64,000 nt of DNA from Apodemus sylvaticus (Eukaryota > Chordata > Mammalia > Rodentia > Muridae), in assembly GCF_947179515.1 (NCBI RefSeq), contig NC_067481.1, forward strand, positions 26,115,947-26,179,946, in the 5' to 3' direction. The notes beneath the pieces were generated by a model that was not told the DNA's origin, searched no databases, and was given only the letters and a program-made list of their open reading frames with translations. Of this stretch, positions 13,001 to 23,455 are shown in pieces (position 1 is the first letter of the stretch; each line of letters begins with the position of its first letter). Both the position numbers and the translations under genes were made by a program.

Positions 13001-15374
13001 GACAGTGGGAGGCAGGGAAGGTGTCCTGGGCAGCAGGACAGCTCGTGCTGTACAAGAGCTGGGATGATACGTGCTGGGAGCGCAGCCCTGAGAAAGGGAG
13101 AGGGACTTGGGGGATGGCTCCGTGCCGAGCAACACTGGCTGCTCTTCCAAAGCCCGTGTCTTAATTCCTAGCACCCACACGGCGGCTCACAACAGACTCT
13201 AGCTAGTGCCCTAGGATCTAATGCCCTTTCCTGGCATGTAGACAGCACACAGACAAAACAGCCATATACATAAAATACATAAACCTTTAAAAAAATAAAA
13301 AAAAAGCAACAGAAGGAGAGAACTGAAGCTGCCCAGCGAAGCAGGCTGCATCTGCCCCGGGAGTCACGGCCTTCCTCACCCCTAAGGAAAGTCTAGCATT
13401 TTACGCATTTGGTTTGTCTACTTTTAGGAGACACAAAGAGAGAGGAAAAGGAAACTGAGTGATTTCCCCAAAGCCCATGAACAAAAATTCTTCATCAAGT
13501 TTCCTGCTGGCAGGGGTAGAATCTCGGGAGGCCTCTGGCCCTCACTGCCATTAGGTGCCACAATTCTTTCTTAACCCTAGAAAGAGAGAAGGGCTAGCCT
13601 GGGCTTCCTTTCCTGAACCATGCCTTTCTTTCTTCACAGGGCAGCAACAGCTTACAGTGCAGAACGTGTCCGGAAACAATCTGACCATCAGTGGGCTGAG
13701 CCCCACCCAGATCCAGCTGCAGATGGAACAGGCCCTAGCTGGAGAGGCCCAGCCTGGGGAAAAACGGAGGCGCATGGCCTGCACGTGTCCCAACTGCAAG
13801 GATGGGGAGAAAAGGTACTATGCATGCGTGTGATGTGGGCCAGACCCATACCCACACCCCTTTTCCACAGGTTACTCTGGACAAGGCTTGACCTGACCTT
13901 CCTTTCTCCTACTTCCTCCCCCCACTCTGAACCCAACCCCTCAGGTCTGGGGAGCAGGGCAAGAAGAAGCACGTGTGCCACATCCCGGACTGTGGAAAGA
14001 CTTTCCGGAAGACATCCTTGCTTCGGGCCCATGTCCGCCTGCACACCGGCGAGCGACCCTTTGTCTGCAACTGGTTCTTCTGTGGAAAGAGATTCACACG
14101 GAGCGATGAGCTCCAGCGGCACGCTCGAACCCACACAGGTGCGTTCACCATGCCCTTTGTGCACCATCACCCTGCCTGTTGGGGCCTTCTACACTGTCTA
14201 CACTACCCAGACCCCAAAACAAAAACAAACCCACGCAGCGAAGTATGCCAAATGCTATGTCTAGCATTTCAAAGAAGTTAGTCCCAGTAAGGCCTTGGAG
14301 GGTTACCTCAGGGACGTCCACTTCGCTGAGGCTTGGACAATGGCTAGAGGCGGGCAAGCTGATTCCTACCCTGGGCTCTCAAGGCCACACACTTTTTAAA
14401 TGCTGGTGATGCGCCAGTTTGTTTTCGGACTTAAGGTCCTTCTGACTCACCAAGCTGGCCTCTCCTCTCGGGTTCGGAGAGGGAGCGCTAACGAGATTGA
14501 ACTGCGCGCTCCAGGCTGCCCTTGCAGCAGTCCTGCCTCAGACTGCAGCTGTTGGGGTTCCAGGTGTGCGTCACCACGCCCAGCTCTTTATAGGCAACAG
14601 TTTGCTGTGTAGCCTAGGTTTACCTTAAACTCATGGCACGTCTCCTGTCTCCTGAGTGCTGAGATTACAGGCCTGCTCCCTGGCAGCCTAGGGCTGCTAT
14701 GAAGGCTGCTATCGCTTCTCTGTGCTTTAACACACACTATAGAAGGCCACACTTGAGAAGGTGCCTTAAAGTTGTCCTAGGCATGCCCAGTGGTCCGCAG
14801 GGCACACTGGCAAATGTCACTGTAGTGAATGATGCCCTGCTGAGCAGACACTGGAGGTGGGGACATGCCTCAGCTCCTGGTGAGGCTCACCCCTTCAGAG
14901 GCAGAAGCATAAACACACCCTGATGCGGGGTGGGTCACTGTGGTCCAGACCCGGGGGTGCTCAGGACTGAGATGTCTCCTGTAAGGAGGAAGATGTTGAT
15001 TAGAGTTCGTGGGACACAGTCCAGAATGAAGCAGGTCCACAGAGGCTCGAGGGCAAGCAGCCTGGGCAAGGACGCAGAACAGGCTGGGGCAAGATAGGTT
15101 AGACGGGGCAGCTGGGGCAGAGAGGTAGACAACAGGAGGGACTGTCAGCAGAGTGCAGAGACAAGGCCAAGTGGGCTTTTCCAGGGGCTCTCCCATCCTG
15201 GGGCTTCTCCTTTCTGGAGCCGGGGTAGTGATGCTGCGTGCCTTCTTTGGTAACAGTTATTTCTTCTTCCCAGGGGACAAGCGCTTTGAGTGTGCCCAAT
15301 GTCAGAAGCGCTTCATGAGGAGTGACCACCTCACCAAGCATTACAAGACCCACCTAGGCACGAAGGGCTTGTAA
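6998..15374 (+). CDS. Sp2: Sp2 transcription factor, coding exons 2-7 (first exon outside window)
   Basis: Spliced CDS join: 6998-7074, 8032-9003, 12185-12497, 13640-13814, 13945-14138, 15274-15374. Reading frame is kept across every junction, and the product ends at TAA 15372-15374. With the three residues expected from the missing first exon the protein is 612 residues; human SP2 is 613. Domains seen: a Ser/Thr- and Gln-rich N-terminal two thirds; a Buttonhead box CTCPNC at about 504-509; three C2H2 fingers at about 526-548, 556-578 and 586-606. Sp2 is a nuclear GC-box/CCAAT-associated Sp-family factor (family knowledge). The finger-1 recognition helix reads KTSLLRAH, with Leu where Sp1 has His. 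The intron after the first coding exon here begins GC rather than GT. The start codon and promoter lie upstream of position 1: the exon at 6998 opens in mid-codon (G|AT, Asp3). Confidence 0.96.
7317..7510 (+). repeat. degraded B2 SINE in Sp2 intron 2
   Basis: ggagagatgctcagtgctttaag then gaggacccaggctgg and an AT-rich tail ending in aataacaa: old B2. Confidence 0.6.
8032..9003 (+). CDS. Sp2: Sp2 coding exon 3 (Ser/Thr/Gln-rich activation region)
   Basis: 972 nt, 324 codons, phase 0 at both ends. Acceptor tttttacag, donor CAG|gtacca. It encodes the bulk of the low-complexity N-terminal region, including the Gln-rich run around AEQQQVVQIPQQAL and a basic patch KTNKKARKKS. A shadow frame continues a few codons past the donor to a TAG; this is intron read-through. 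Confidence 0.96.
9939..10043 (-). repeat. truncated B1 SINE
   Basis: T-tract followed by agaccaggctggtctcag, gcctgcctctgcctcctgag and a diverged head. Confidence 0.75.
11640..11860 (-). repeat. B2/B3-type SINE
   Basis: Antisense copy: ctagaactggagttacggatg, gtcctctggaagagcagcc, cagctctccagcccc. Confidence 0.7.
12185..12497 (+). CDS. Sp2: Sp2 coding exon 4
   Basis: Acceptor cccctcag, donor GGCG|gtgagg. Encodes VYIRTPSGEVQTV through KKHSAAILRKERPLPKI and QTININGVQVQGVPVTITNTG. Strong match to human SP2; 313 nt, leaving one base of the next codon. Confidence 0.95.
12866..12984 (-). repeat. B1 SINE
   Basis: aagacagggttctctgtgtag, ctggctgtcctggaactcg, cctcctgagcgctgtgattaaagg. Confidence 0.85.
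13095..13310 (+). repeat. degraded B2 SINE
   Basis: gagcaacactggctgctcttcc, cacacggcggctcacaacag in pieces and an A-rich tail. Confidence 0.7.
13640..13814 (+). CDS. Sp2: Sp2 coding exon 5 (Buttonhead box)
   Basis: Acceptor tcttcacag, donor AAAAG|gtacta. Encodes GQQQLTVQNVSGNNLTI through EKRRRMACTCPNCKDGEK. CTCPNC is the Sp-family Buttonhead motif just N-terminal of the fingers. The following intron is only 130 bp. Confidence 0.95.
13945..14138 (+). CDS. Sp2: Sp2 coding exon 6 (zinc fingers 1 and 2)
   Basis: Acceptor cccctcag, donor ACACAG|gtgcgt. Holds two C2H2 fingers. Finger 1 runs CHIPDC...H-x3-H with helix KTSLLRAH. Finger 2 runs CNWFFC...H-x3-H with helix RSDELQRH, followed by the linker that spans the next splice. 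Confidence 0.96.
14139..15273 (+). other. Sp2: Sp2 intron 6
   Basis: Begins gtgcgt, ends cttcccag. Degraded B1/B4-type sequence at about 14440-14690 (minus orientation); the remainder is unremarkable. Confidence 0.7.
15274..15374 (+). CDS. Sp2: Sp2 last coding exon (zinc finger 3 and stop)
   Basis: Acceptor cttcccag. Encodes GDKRFECAQC, then finger 3 with helix RSDHLTKH, then a short tail LGTKGL and TAA at 15372-15374. Human SP2 ends GTKNL. Confidence 0.95.
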
Positions 15375-16525
15375 GGCCAACTGAGGCAGGAGGCCCTGAA
15401 GATGGAACCCCCTCCCCATCTGATTGGCCCTGGGTCCATGATGGACGGGTGCCCACGATTGCCTGGGCAGCCCTCGCCCCACTCCTGTTCTGTGGCTGTG
15501 TCCCCACAGGGAGGGACTCTATTCCTGTGTTCTCCTCCTTCCAAAGGCTCTGCCCTTCTCACCATGAGCTCCTGGCTTGCCCAGGCTATGGACACTGGCT
15601 ATGCCCAACGAGACGTTCTAACCCAGGACGCGTGGGGACCCTTATTTCCAAAGGAAAAACATACATTTCACTCCGTCGAGGAGCAAAGTGAGCCCCTATC
15701 CCCACCCCATCCCCTTCCTCAGCACTGCCGGAGTCCCATCGTGCCATGCCCCCCTTTCCCCTTGTCCCCCCAATTAACTCCTCCTGGGCCGCGGGGGACA
15801 CCTTGGGGCCCTGTACCCAGCCTCCCACGATAGATAACCCCCTCCGGGAAGGTGGGAGGCTGCGTCCACTCCACTGCCCAGCCCCGCAGCGGCTCTCCTC
15901 CAGACATTCCAACTTCCTACGACAGGTCAGATGCCGAGGACCCGCCCTCTTTCCTACGGAGAACGTTGCCTTATACTCAACTTCAGATGATGAACACTGT
16001 GCGCGTGTGCTTTAAAGACAGTTTATTTAACTGCTCCCTTCCTGTTCCTTTCTTGGCTAGTCACCTCCCCCTCACCTGCGTTCAGTTTAGGGTTTTGAGG
16101 GCAATGCCGAGCATAGGAGGGTCTTTTTTTTTTCTTTTTTTTTTTTTTTTGGTATTTGTTTTTTTTCCCACTTTAACAATTCTTTTCTAAATGACACATT
16201 TCAACTCAAATCTGGACTCACATGAAACCACCTTCCATGCTGACCCCCCCATGCCCTCATCGCCCCGCCTGCCCAAGCTCCAGTGTGTACAGTGTATATT
16301 GTATAATAGACGATTGTGTCTACGACATGTTTTAAAAAACATATTGCTTGTTATTTTTGAGGCTTTTAAATTAAACAGAAATCCAACTTTATTTTTCGTT
16401 GTAACTGCTTGAGGATGTTTTATTAATTAAGTGAAGATTTGTTATCCTTTATTAACAATGTATTTTGTTGGTCTGTACTGGGCTGACAAAAGGTTTCTTG
16501 CTAATAAATTTAGTTGCCCGAGGCA
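15375..16525 (+). other. Sp2: Sp2 3' UTR
   Basis: About 1.15 kb from the Sp2 stop to just after the AATAAA at 16503. It has no SINE, is GC-rich in its first half and T/A-rich afterwards, with a long T-rich tract near 16123-16170. Frames open here (for example 15402-15833) lack any recognised similarity and are taken as chance. The exact cleavage site is inferred. Confidence 0.75.
16503..16508 (+). terminator. Sp2: Sp2 poly(A) signal AATAAA
   Basis: Canonical hexamer at 16503, followed by a TG/T-rich stretch (gtctgcgtttggc and later tttgtctgtt) as expected of a downstream element. A weaker ATTAAA at 16370-16375 could serve as a proximal site. Confidence 0.7.
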
Positions 16526-17734
16526 AAGTCTGCGTTTGGCAGTTGGGCTTCCTTTGTCTGTTATGTCAGAGGTCTTACAGAAGGACTCCTGAGACGGGAG
16601 CTGTGGACTCAATTTACCCTCCTGGTCCTGGTCCTAAAAATGAGCTCTCGGAGCACCTGGGGACCTCCAGAGCCCAGAGACTAGTGTGGTCTCTGCCTTT
16701 CTCTCCCACCCTTTCTTCAGCCACAGAGGCAAGTCCTGGAAGGACTTCCTGAGCTGGTCGACTACTGTATCTCCCAGCCCAGCTCCGAGGAAGGCACTTG
16801 CCTCACCATCTGTTAGAAGCTAGGGGAGTCAAGAGCCTTGGCCCACAAGGTTGGGTTTGCAGAAAACACTGTTCACACAGGATGGGAGGTCTTGGACCAA
16901 GCGGCTTCCTCAGGGTCAGAGAGGGTGCAGAGCGGAAATTGAGTGAGGGACCTTTTCATTTTGGCAGAACTACAGAGAAGTCAGGGATTGTGATTTATTC
17001 AGATTTAAAACTTGAGTCAGTATGTAGGCTTTGGAGGCCTGAAAAGCAGCAGCCAGGCTGTAGGAAGAAGCCAGTCTGCCTCAGACATGTAGGAAATGCG
17101 ACACTTTCTACTTACCTCAGAGCAGCCAGGACCGCAGCTCTGCTGAGCGCTGAAGGCTTCTGCACTGCCGGCCATCCTGTCGCGAGGCCTCACACTCCAT
17201 CCTTGACACCAGCCACCTGCACTGCCAACAGCTTGTCCCCAGAACCAGCCAACCCCCACAGAGCTGAAAAATAAAAAGGACACGGGTCTCAGATGGATCT
17301 GGGCTCTCTGCCCTCCTTCACTTCATCAGCAGCAGAGGGTGACCCTTACTGCCTAATCTCAAGCCCTTTGGGCAATCTCAGACCAACAGCTGGACCAACC
17401 CAGTTCCAGAAGCCTATCAGCACACCAGCCTGTACCTCAGTGTAGTCCTGGCAGCAGGGGAAAACCTTGCTGGGCAGTGCACACACTGATCAGCTGCCAC
17501 ACTGCCTCAGGCACAAGGGTTACTCTTCCCCGGGGCTCACTCCAGGGTCTCTCTGTTGACTCCTTTTGTAAACAAAAATGGTGTCAATCCCCAGCTAGGC
17601 AGGAGCAGGCTGGCCTATGGGAGCTCCCTTCTCCGGGAACAGCAGCTATATTAGCTATGGGATTCTACCTGTCTCTTGCAGGATGCGATTTTAGATTATG
17701 TTTAGGTGTGTGTGTGTGTGTGTGTATATGTACG

Positions 17735-17853
17735 TGTACATGTGTGTGATCCCCTGATGCTGGAGGTACAGACAGCTGTGCGCCTGTGCCCTGAACCCAG
17801 GTCCTCTGGAAGAACAGCGAGAGCTCTAAACCACTGGACCATCTCTCTACCCC
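17735..17853 (-). repeat. B2/B3-type SINE fragment next to a GT run
   Basis: GT repeat 17706-17731, then ctggaggtacagacagctg, gaacccaggtcctctggaag and ccatctctctacccc. Confidence 0.65.
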
Positions 17854-17939
17854 CTGGATGCCTTGTGTTTTACGAGGAGAACATGTCCCGTCTAGCAATG
17901 ATGAGGTCGAAGAGCAGAAAGACTTCCACGTGGGACGAT

Positions 17940-18175
17940 GGCTTAGTGGGTAAAGTGTTTGCCGTGTAAGCATGAGAACCTGAGTTCAATCCCACATCAA
18001 AAGCCAGGCTGGTGACAGGTGTGTGTTAGTTACTCCAGTCCTGGGAGGCCGAGAGAGGCAGATCCCTGGGACTGACTAATGAGCTAGCCTACCCCAATCT
18101 GCAAGTCAGGTCCAAATGAGAAAGAAACTGTCTGAGAAACCAAGGTGGATGTCTCCTAAATAAAAAACATCTAGG
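17940..18175 (+). repeat. B4-type (ID/B1-derived) SINE
   Basis: tRNA-like head (gcttagtgggtaaagtg, gagttcaatcccac) joined to a B1-like body (gggaggccgagagaggcag). Confidence 0.5.
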
Positions 18176-18218
18176 TTGACCCCAGGCCTGTAGATCTTTT
18201 GCAGTTGCGCAAGCACAC

Positions 18219-18222
<4 letters not shown>

Positions 18223-18253
<31 letters not shown>
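18223..18253 (+). repeat. (CA)n microsatellite
   Basis: About 15 uninterrupted CA units. Confidence 0.95.
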
Positions 18254-18256
<3 letters not shown>

Positions 18257-18705
18257 ATTCAGTGGCAAATGAGCTCTTGTTTGGCTTTACCTCATCCTAT
18301 ATCCAAGAGCTCCAGTGGCCCAGGCTGCTGAGCCTCCCTTCCCCTGAGCGAGAGGCTCCCAGAGACTTGCAGGGGCCCTTGAGGACAGTCTAGGTGTAAG
18401 CCACACCCAGAAGTTTACAGGACCCCTACAACTCCTGGTGGCTCCTCTGCCTGGTCCCTTTCTTAGGTCATCTGCCCCAAAGCTCCCGCTCCTGTCCTTG
18501 CCTCTCACACTCAACTCGGAGGCTCTTTAGCCCTGAGAGCAGGATCCCTTCCTGGGAAAGACCTACTTCCTGAAGGCAAACCCAAGCAACGCATTGCTTT
18601 GGCTTGAGACAGTTTCACTGTATAGAGTTGAACTTAAGATCCTCCTACCTCAGATATTTGTCACCATATAAAGCTTTTTGTTTTGCTTTTAAATAAGCAT
18701 TGTGT

Positions 18706-18872
18706 TGCCGGGTGGTGTTGGCACATGCCTTTAATCCCAGCACTTGGGAGGCAGAGGCAGGCGGATTTCTGAGTTTGAGGCCAGCCTGGTCTACAGAGTA
18801 AGTTCCAGGACAGCCAGGACTATACAGAGAAACCTTGTCTAGAAAAACAAAACAAAACAAAACAAACAAAAA
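18706..18872 (+). repeat. B1 SINE
   Basis: gccgggtggtgttggcacatg through cagcacttgggaggcagagg to a tail of (CAAAA) units. Confidence 0.95.
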
Positions 18873-18884
18873 AGGCATTTTGTC

Positions 18885-19046
18885 TGCATATATACAATCT
18901 GTAGCACATGCATGCAGTGCCCACAACGGCCAGAAGAGGGCACTGGATCCCCCTGGAACTGGAGTTCCAAGAAGGTGCTGGGAACTAAACCCTGGTTCAG
19001 TGGAAGAGCAACCAGGGCTTTTGACTGTGGCACCATCTCCCCAGTA
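18885..19046 (-). repeat. B2/B3-type SINE
   Basis: ccagaagagggcactggatcc, ggaactggagttcc and ccatctccccagtaccc; a T-tract follows. Confidence 0.7.
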
Positions 19047-19689
19047 CCCTTTTTTTTTTTTTTTTTTTTTTAAATGAGCAAACCTTTCAAACTACCCTGT
19101 CTATCTTGAGAATGATTTTTTTTAATTGCCTTTGTGTATTAGCTACTATTGTCGCTGCAACAAATGACCTGAACTTAGGGAGGGATCCATTTGGGTTTGT
19201 AGGGTACTGGTCACATTGAGTTCATAGTTAGGAAGCTGAAGAGATAAGCACCACTGCTCAGCTGACTTCCTTTCCCTCCCTTTTAGTCAGTGTAGGACCC
19301 TAGTCCAGGATGGTTTCTTCAGTTGTACCTCGGCAGGAACTCTGCCTGACTCTATGTTTAGCCAAGTTAGCCAAGATTAGCCATCACCTGTTATCAACTT
19401 GACACTCAAAACACATCACCTTATAACATCCTACCTCTGGCCCTGATAATATAAAATGCATCTAAGCCATCTCTAAAAGTTTCCAAAGTCTTAACAATCT
19501 AACATCAAAAGTCTATGTCGCCTCCATTGAAGCTCAGGGCGTCTCTAACTGTGAGGCTCTGTGAGACCGACATAAACTGAGCCAACATTCAAGATAAACT
19601 CTCTCATTCCAAAGGGAGGCGTGAAGGAAGCACCCAAAAGATCAATCCAAAGCAAGCGCGACATCACCCAGCACAGGAAACCTGAAGCC

Positions 19690-19811
19690 TGCCCCGCAGC
19701 AGGCACATGCACACCTTCAGCCCCAGCACTTGGGGGCTGGGTTCAAGGCTAGCCTAGTCTATAGATAAAGTTCCAGGACAGCCAGGGCTACACAGAGAAA
19801 CCCTGTCTTGG
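19690..19811 (+). repeat. B1 SINE fragment
   Basis: cacttgggggctgggttcaag, ccaggacagccagggctac and gagaaaccctgtcttgg. Confidence 0.8.
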
Positions 19812-20370
19812 GGGTTGTAGGGGAGAAAGGAATAAGAGGAGGAGGAGGAGGACAAGGAAGAAGAAAAGAAGAGGAGGAGGAAGAAAAAGAAAAGAAAACC
19901 CACGGCTCCATATCCCTTGCCCTCTTCAGCCACGGTTGCCTGTGTGTGCTGGTGGTCTGGGGAAACCCTTCCCAAGCAGCACACTCCACTCAAGCTTTCT
20001 CTCCTTTCAGATAAATGCATGTTTCCTAACTTGGAACCTTTGGTGGTCAGGCTTATGCCCTAAGGGCACCTGTCCTATGGCAGAATGAGGTCTCTCTAGT
20101 TAGTGTAACAGTTTGTCAGAGTAACTGTTCTATTCCTGGGAAGAGAAACCAGGATCAAGGCAACTCATGTAAAAGAAAGCATTTGACTGGGGCTTGCTTA
20201 TACTTTTAGAGAGTTAGTCCTTGATCATCTTCACAGGAAGCTGACAGGGATGGCACGGGGTAGTAGCCAAGAGTTTTTACATCCTGATCTTCAGACAACA
20301 GGTAGAGGGAGAGGGACACTAGGCCTGGAATGGGCTTTTAAATCCCACCCCCAGTAGCACAACTCTCCCA

Positions 20371-20424
20371 ACAAGGCCACGCCCACTCCAACAAGGCCAC
20401 GCCCACTCCAACAAGGCCACACCT
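20371..20424 (+). repeat. 20-bp tandem repeat (2.5 units)
   Basis: acaaggccacgcccactcca at 20371-20390 and 20391-20410, partial copy from 20411. Lies inside the L1-like fossil. Confidence 0.9.
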
Positions 20425-21159
20425 CCTAATCCTTCCCAAACAGTTCCACTAACTGGGGCCCAAACATTCAAACATAGAGGCCGATGGAGGCATTCTCATT
20501 CAAACCGCCACACAGTTAATCTCGTTCATGTAACAGCTGCTTTTTCCGTTCTCTGCATCTGCCCTGTTCACAATTTAAAACTTATTTACCTCCCCCATTT
20601 TTTCCAACAAACAGAACATTTTCCACATATTTCTAACCAAGGGCAAGATGTTTTGCTATCTTAAAACATGTCCTTTGAAATCAGCCTCACATAAATTTTC
20701 AAGACTCGGGCAGAAAGCGGCAGATTTAATTTATTTAATTATATATTTATTTTGCTATAATGGAATGTGAATGGTCTCTAGCAGGCAGACACTGTTTGTT
20801 TGTTTATTTTCTATGCTGTGATGTGATGGTCTCTAGCCCCTTGTCTCTGCTGACTCCCATGAACAGTGTTACCAGGCTGCCTACTGGTGTTCAGTCTTCT
20901 CTACTGACATGTTCTACTGCGCATGCTAAGGTTCTCCTCAGCCTCCCTCCCGCCCTCTTACACGATGGAAAGGGGCCCTGGTCATTGGTCTGCACTCTTA
21001 TCCCAACTTCCTCTAAAGCCTCACTTTCTATAACCTGTCTAAATTCAGTTTCAAGCCACGTGCCTGCAATCCTAGAACTTAGGAAGTAGAGGAACGAAGG
21101 CCAGGAATTAAAGGCTAGCCTTAGCTACACAAAAAATTCTTTTTTATTTGTTTGTTTGT

Positions 21160-21326
21160 TTGGGTTTTTTTGGATTTGTTTTTTTTTTGAGACAGGGTTT
21201 CTCTGTATAGCCCTGACTGTCCTGGAACTCACTCTGTAGACCAGGCTGGCCTCAAACTCAGAAATCCGCCTGCCTCTGCCTCCCAGAGTGCTGGGATTAC
21301 AGGCGTGCGCCACCACTGCCTGGCTG
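21160..21326 (-). repeat. B1 SINE nested in an older B1-like copy
   Basis: T-rich tail then gagacagggtttctctg and a near-consensus antisense body. Flanks read as the two halves of an older plus-strand B1-type element (agaacttaggaagtagagg before; gcgtgagaccttgtc after). Confidence 0.85.
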
Positions 21327-21396
21327 GCAAAGAATTCAAGACTAGGCTAGGCTGCGTGAGACCTTGTCTAAATCTCTAAAATAAATAAATAACTTA

Positions 21397-21545
21397 GTAG
21401 TGGTGGTGCACACTTTTAATCCCAGCACTCGGGAGGCAGAGTCAAGTGCATCTCTGTGAGTTCCAGGCTAGCCTGGTCTACAAAGTGAGTTCCAGGATAA
21501 CCAAGATTACACAAAGAAACATTGCCTCAAAGAAAATAAATAAAT
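21397..21545 (+). repeat. B1 SINE
   Basis: ggtggtgcacacttttaatc, cactcgggaggcagag, ctggtctacaaagtgag and an AAAT-type tail. Confidence 0.93.
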
Positions 21546-21589
21546 AAGTAAATAAATAAACAAACAAAAATAAACAGACCCCCTCCCTG

Positions 21590-21660
21590 AACTAGGAATA
21601 TAGCTCAGTTGGTAGAGTGTTTGCCTAAAAAGCGTGGGTTCACTCCTAGCACCATGAAAC
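21590..21660 (+). repeat. ID-type (tRNA-Ala/BC1-derived) SINE
   Basis: tagctcagttggtagagtg (A-box) and ggttcactcctagcacc (B-box region), typical ID head. Confidence 0.75.
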
Positions 21661-22431
21661 AGAGAAAAACAACCTTAGTCTCTTCCTAATTTCCAGGACC
21701 TGGAAGAGCTAACTGAGGACAGGCACAAGGTGACCTCTTGTGCCTCTACCTAGTCTTGAAGGCTTCAGGGTCAAAGGGGCTCCAGCCACCCTCCCTCAAA
21801 CAGCATCTTTGAGGCGCTCACAGCAATGCCCACTCCAGGGTCTATCAGGCATCGTATACATTGTTCCACAGACAGACAGATCCTTCAGCATCCGGGGACC
21901 CTCAGGACATTGCCCCAAACCTATAAACTGATCACAGGAAGGTCACAGTAGGACAGGCTAGGCTAAGTGATGGAAGGGGGAATGAGCTAGGAGCAGGCAT
22001 CCCCCTGCCCCCTGCAGACCTCAGACAGACACCACCAGATTAACCACATCCTCCAATACTCCAGGCAAAAAGGCTCAATGGCAGAGGCTTTTGCACACTG
22101 TCCTTACAAAAATTCCTCTTGCCCAAGGTCGAGCATATCTCCTGTCCTGCTTCCAGAGCAGCCTGCTGCACCATTACCATAGCAACGGGGTTCCTTTCAT
22201 CCCCTGTACCACAAGGCAGTTTACAGAAGGGACAGGGCCAAGCCTGGGGTGCAGATCTAGAATCCCAACTACTGAAGAGGCTGGAGATCAGGAAGATTGA
22301 AGGCTTAAGGCCAGCCTGGGCTATGAAATGAGTTCTGGTTAGTCTTGACAACTTATCGAGCCCTAATGTGAGAACCTAACATGAACAAGGCCCGACATTC
22401 AAACCCAAGTACAAAACAAACATTACCTCTG

Positions 22432-22565
22432 GCCGGGTGTCACGGTCATGCCTGTGTTCTCACACATTTGGGAGGCTGAGTCAGGGGCCTGTCGGGAGTT
22501 TGAGACTAGCTGTGTCTATACAGTGAGTTCTAGGACAGCAAGGCTACAGAGCAAGACAGCGTTTC
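22432..22565 (+). repeat. diverged B1 SINE
   Basis: ggccgggtgtcacggtcatg, catttgggaggctgagtc and gttctaggacagcaagg. Confidence 0.8.
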
Positions 22566-22908
22566 AATCTGCCTCCACCTCTCTACCCAAATAACCCAAC
22601 CAGCTTCACAATCAGAACAGAACACCCAGCAATGGAGGAGAGGTGACTGACTAGTCAACTAGCTGACTAGGCCCCTCAGAGTCCAGAGACATAAGGCAAA
22701 GGCTCTGACTCAGGCAGAGCTTGCTAGCTACAACCAGAACTTGCCAGCCACTACCTGCCTTTATCCACTCCCCTCTTCCCACTTCTTTTACTTTGCACGA
22801 GAAGCAGTCATTTGCAAAAACTCTTGGTCAATGGAATATAGATTGTGGAGATCTAAACACAGATGAGATCCTGCCTCAGGTCTGAGACTATGTGTGAGGT
22901 GACCAAAG

Positions 22909-23313
22909 TGTATGTGTATATGTGTATGTGGTGTATGTCTGTGTGTGTGTGTCTGTGTATGTGTCTGTGTGTGTTTGTGTGTATGTCTGTGTGTCTGTTT
23001 GTGTCTGTGTGTCTGTGTCTGTGTATGTCTGTGTGTGTGTCTGTGTGTCTATGTATCTGTGTGTGTGTCTATGTGTCTGTGTGTCTCTGTCTGTGTGTCT
23101 CTGTGTGTGTCTGTGTGTCTCTCTGTGTGTGGGTCTCTGTGTCGCTGTGTGTGTTGTGTGTCTGTGTGTGTATGTGTCTGTGTGTGTGTATGTGTCTGTG
23201 TGTCTCTGTGTCTCTGTCTCTGTGTGTCTGTGTGTCTCTGTGTGTGTGTGTCTCTGTGTCTCTGTGTGTCTGTGTGTGTGTGTGTCTGTGTGTTTGTGTC
23301 TCTGTGTGTGTGT
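22909..23313. repeat. 405-bp TG/TGTC microsatellite
   Basis: Plus strand is almost wholly TG dinucleotides interspersed with TCTG units. Long open frames in several frames here are coding artefacts of the repeat (alternating Cys/Val and His/Thr). Confidence 0.97.
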
Positions 23314-23455
23314 CCACATGCTCCAGGGCATATGGAAGCTAAAGGACGAAGTGCAGAAGCGTTTTCTCCCTCCATGCTCCGGGTCTGGGGATTGAACCCA
23401 GGTTGGTAGGTTTAGAGGTAGGTGCCTTCATCTACCGAGCTAGCCCTCTAGTCCT
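23314..23455 (-). repeat. B3-type SINE
   Basis: gtctggggattgaacccagg and ccttcatctaccgagctagcc, antisense B3; the TG microsatellite abuts its tail. Confidence 0.65.

Larger units (their letters stand above)
12498..13639 (+). other. Sp2: Sp2 intron 4
   Basis: Begins gtgagg, ends ttcacag. Holds a minus-strand B1 (12866-12984) and a degraded plus-strand B2 (13095-13310). No additional exon seen. Confidence 0.75.
19135..20512. mobile_element. old L1-like (Lx 3'-end) fossil interrupted by a B1
   Basis: 19135-19680 and 20090-20512 read like murine L1/Lx 3' sequence (for example cacctcctaatccttccc, then caaacattcaaacatagagg and a terminal caaaccgccaca). A B1 fragment and a purine-rich GGA tract (19828-19900) sit between. 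Family assignment is from memory and uncertain. Confidence 0.4.

Noticed and set aside
15402..15833. 143-codon open frame after the Sp2 stop
   Set aside because: Lies in the GC-rich Sp2 3' UTR; composition-driven, overlapping frames on both strands are equally open.
16798..17274. 158-codon open frame downstream of Sp2
   Set aside because: No recognised domain or homology; kept only as a note on a possible longer Sp2 3' UTR.
21590..21660. tRNA-like A-box and B-box
   Set aside because: Belongs to an ID-type SINE; no acceptor stem or cloverleaf for a functional tRNA gene. The same holds for the B2 heads.
22863..23409. Six or more overlapping open frames of 80-165 codons rich in Cys/Val or His/Thr
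   Set aside because: They are translations of the TG/TGTC microsatellite; no gene.
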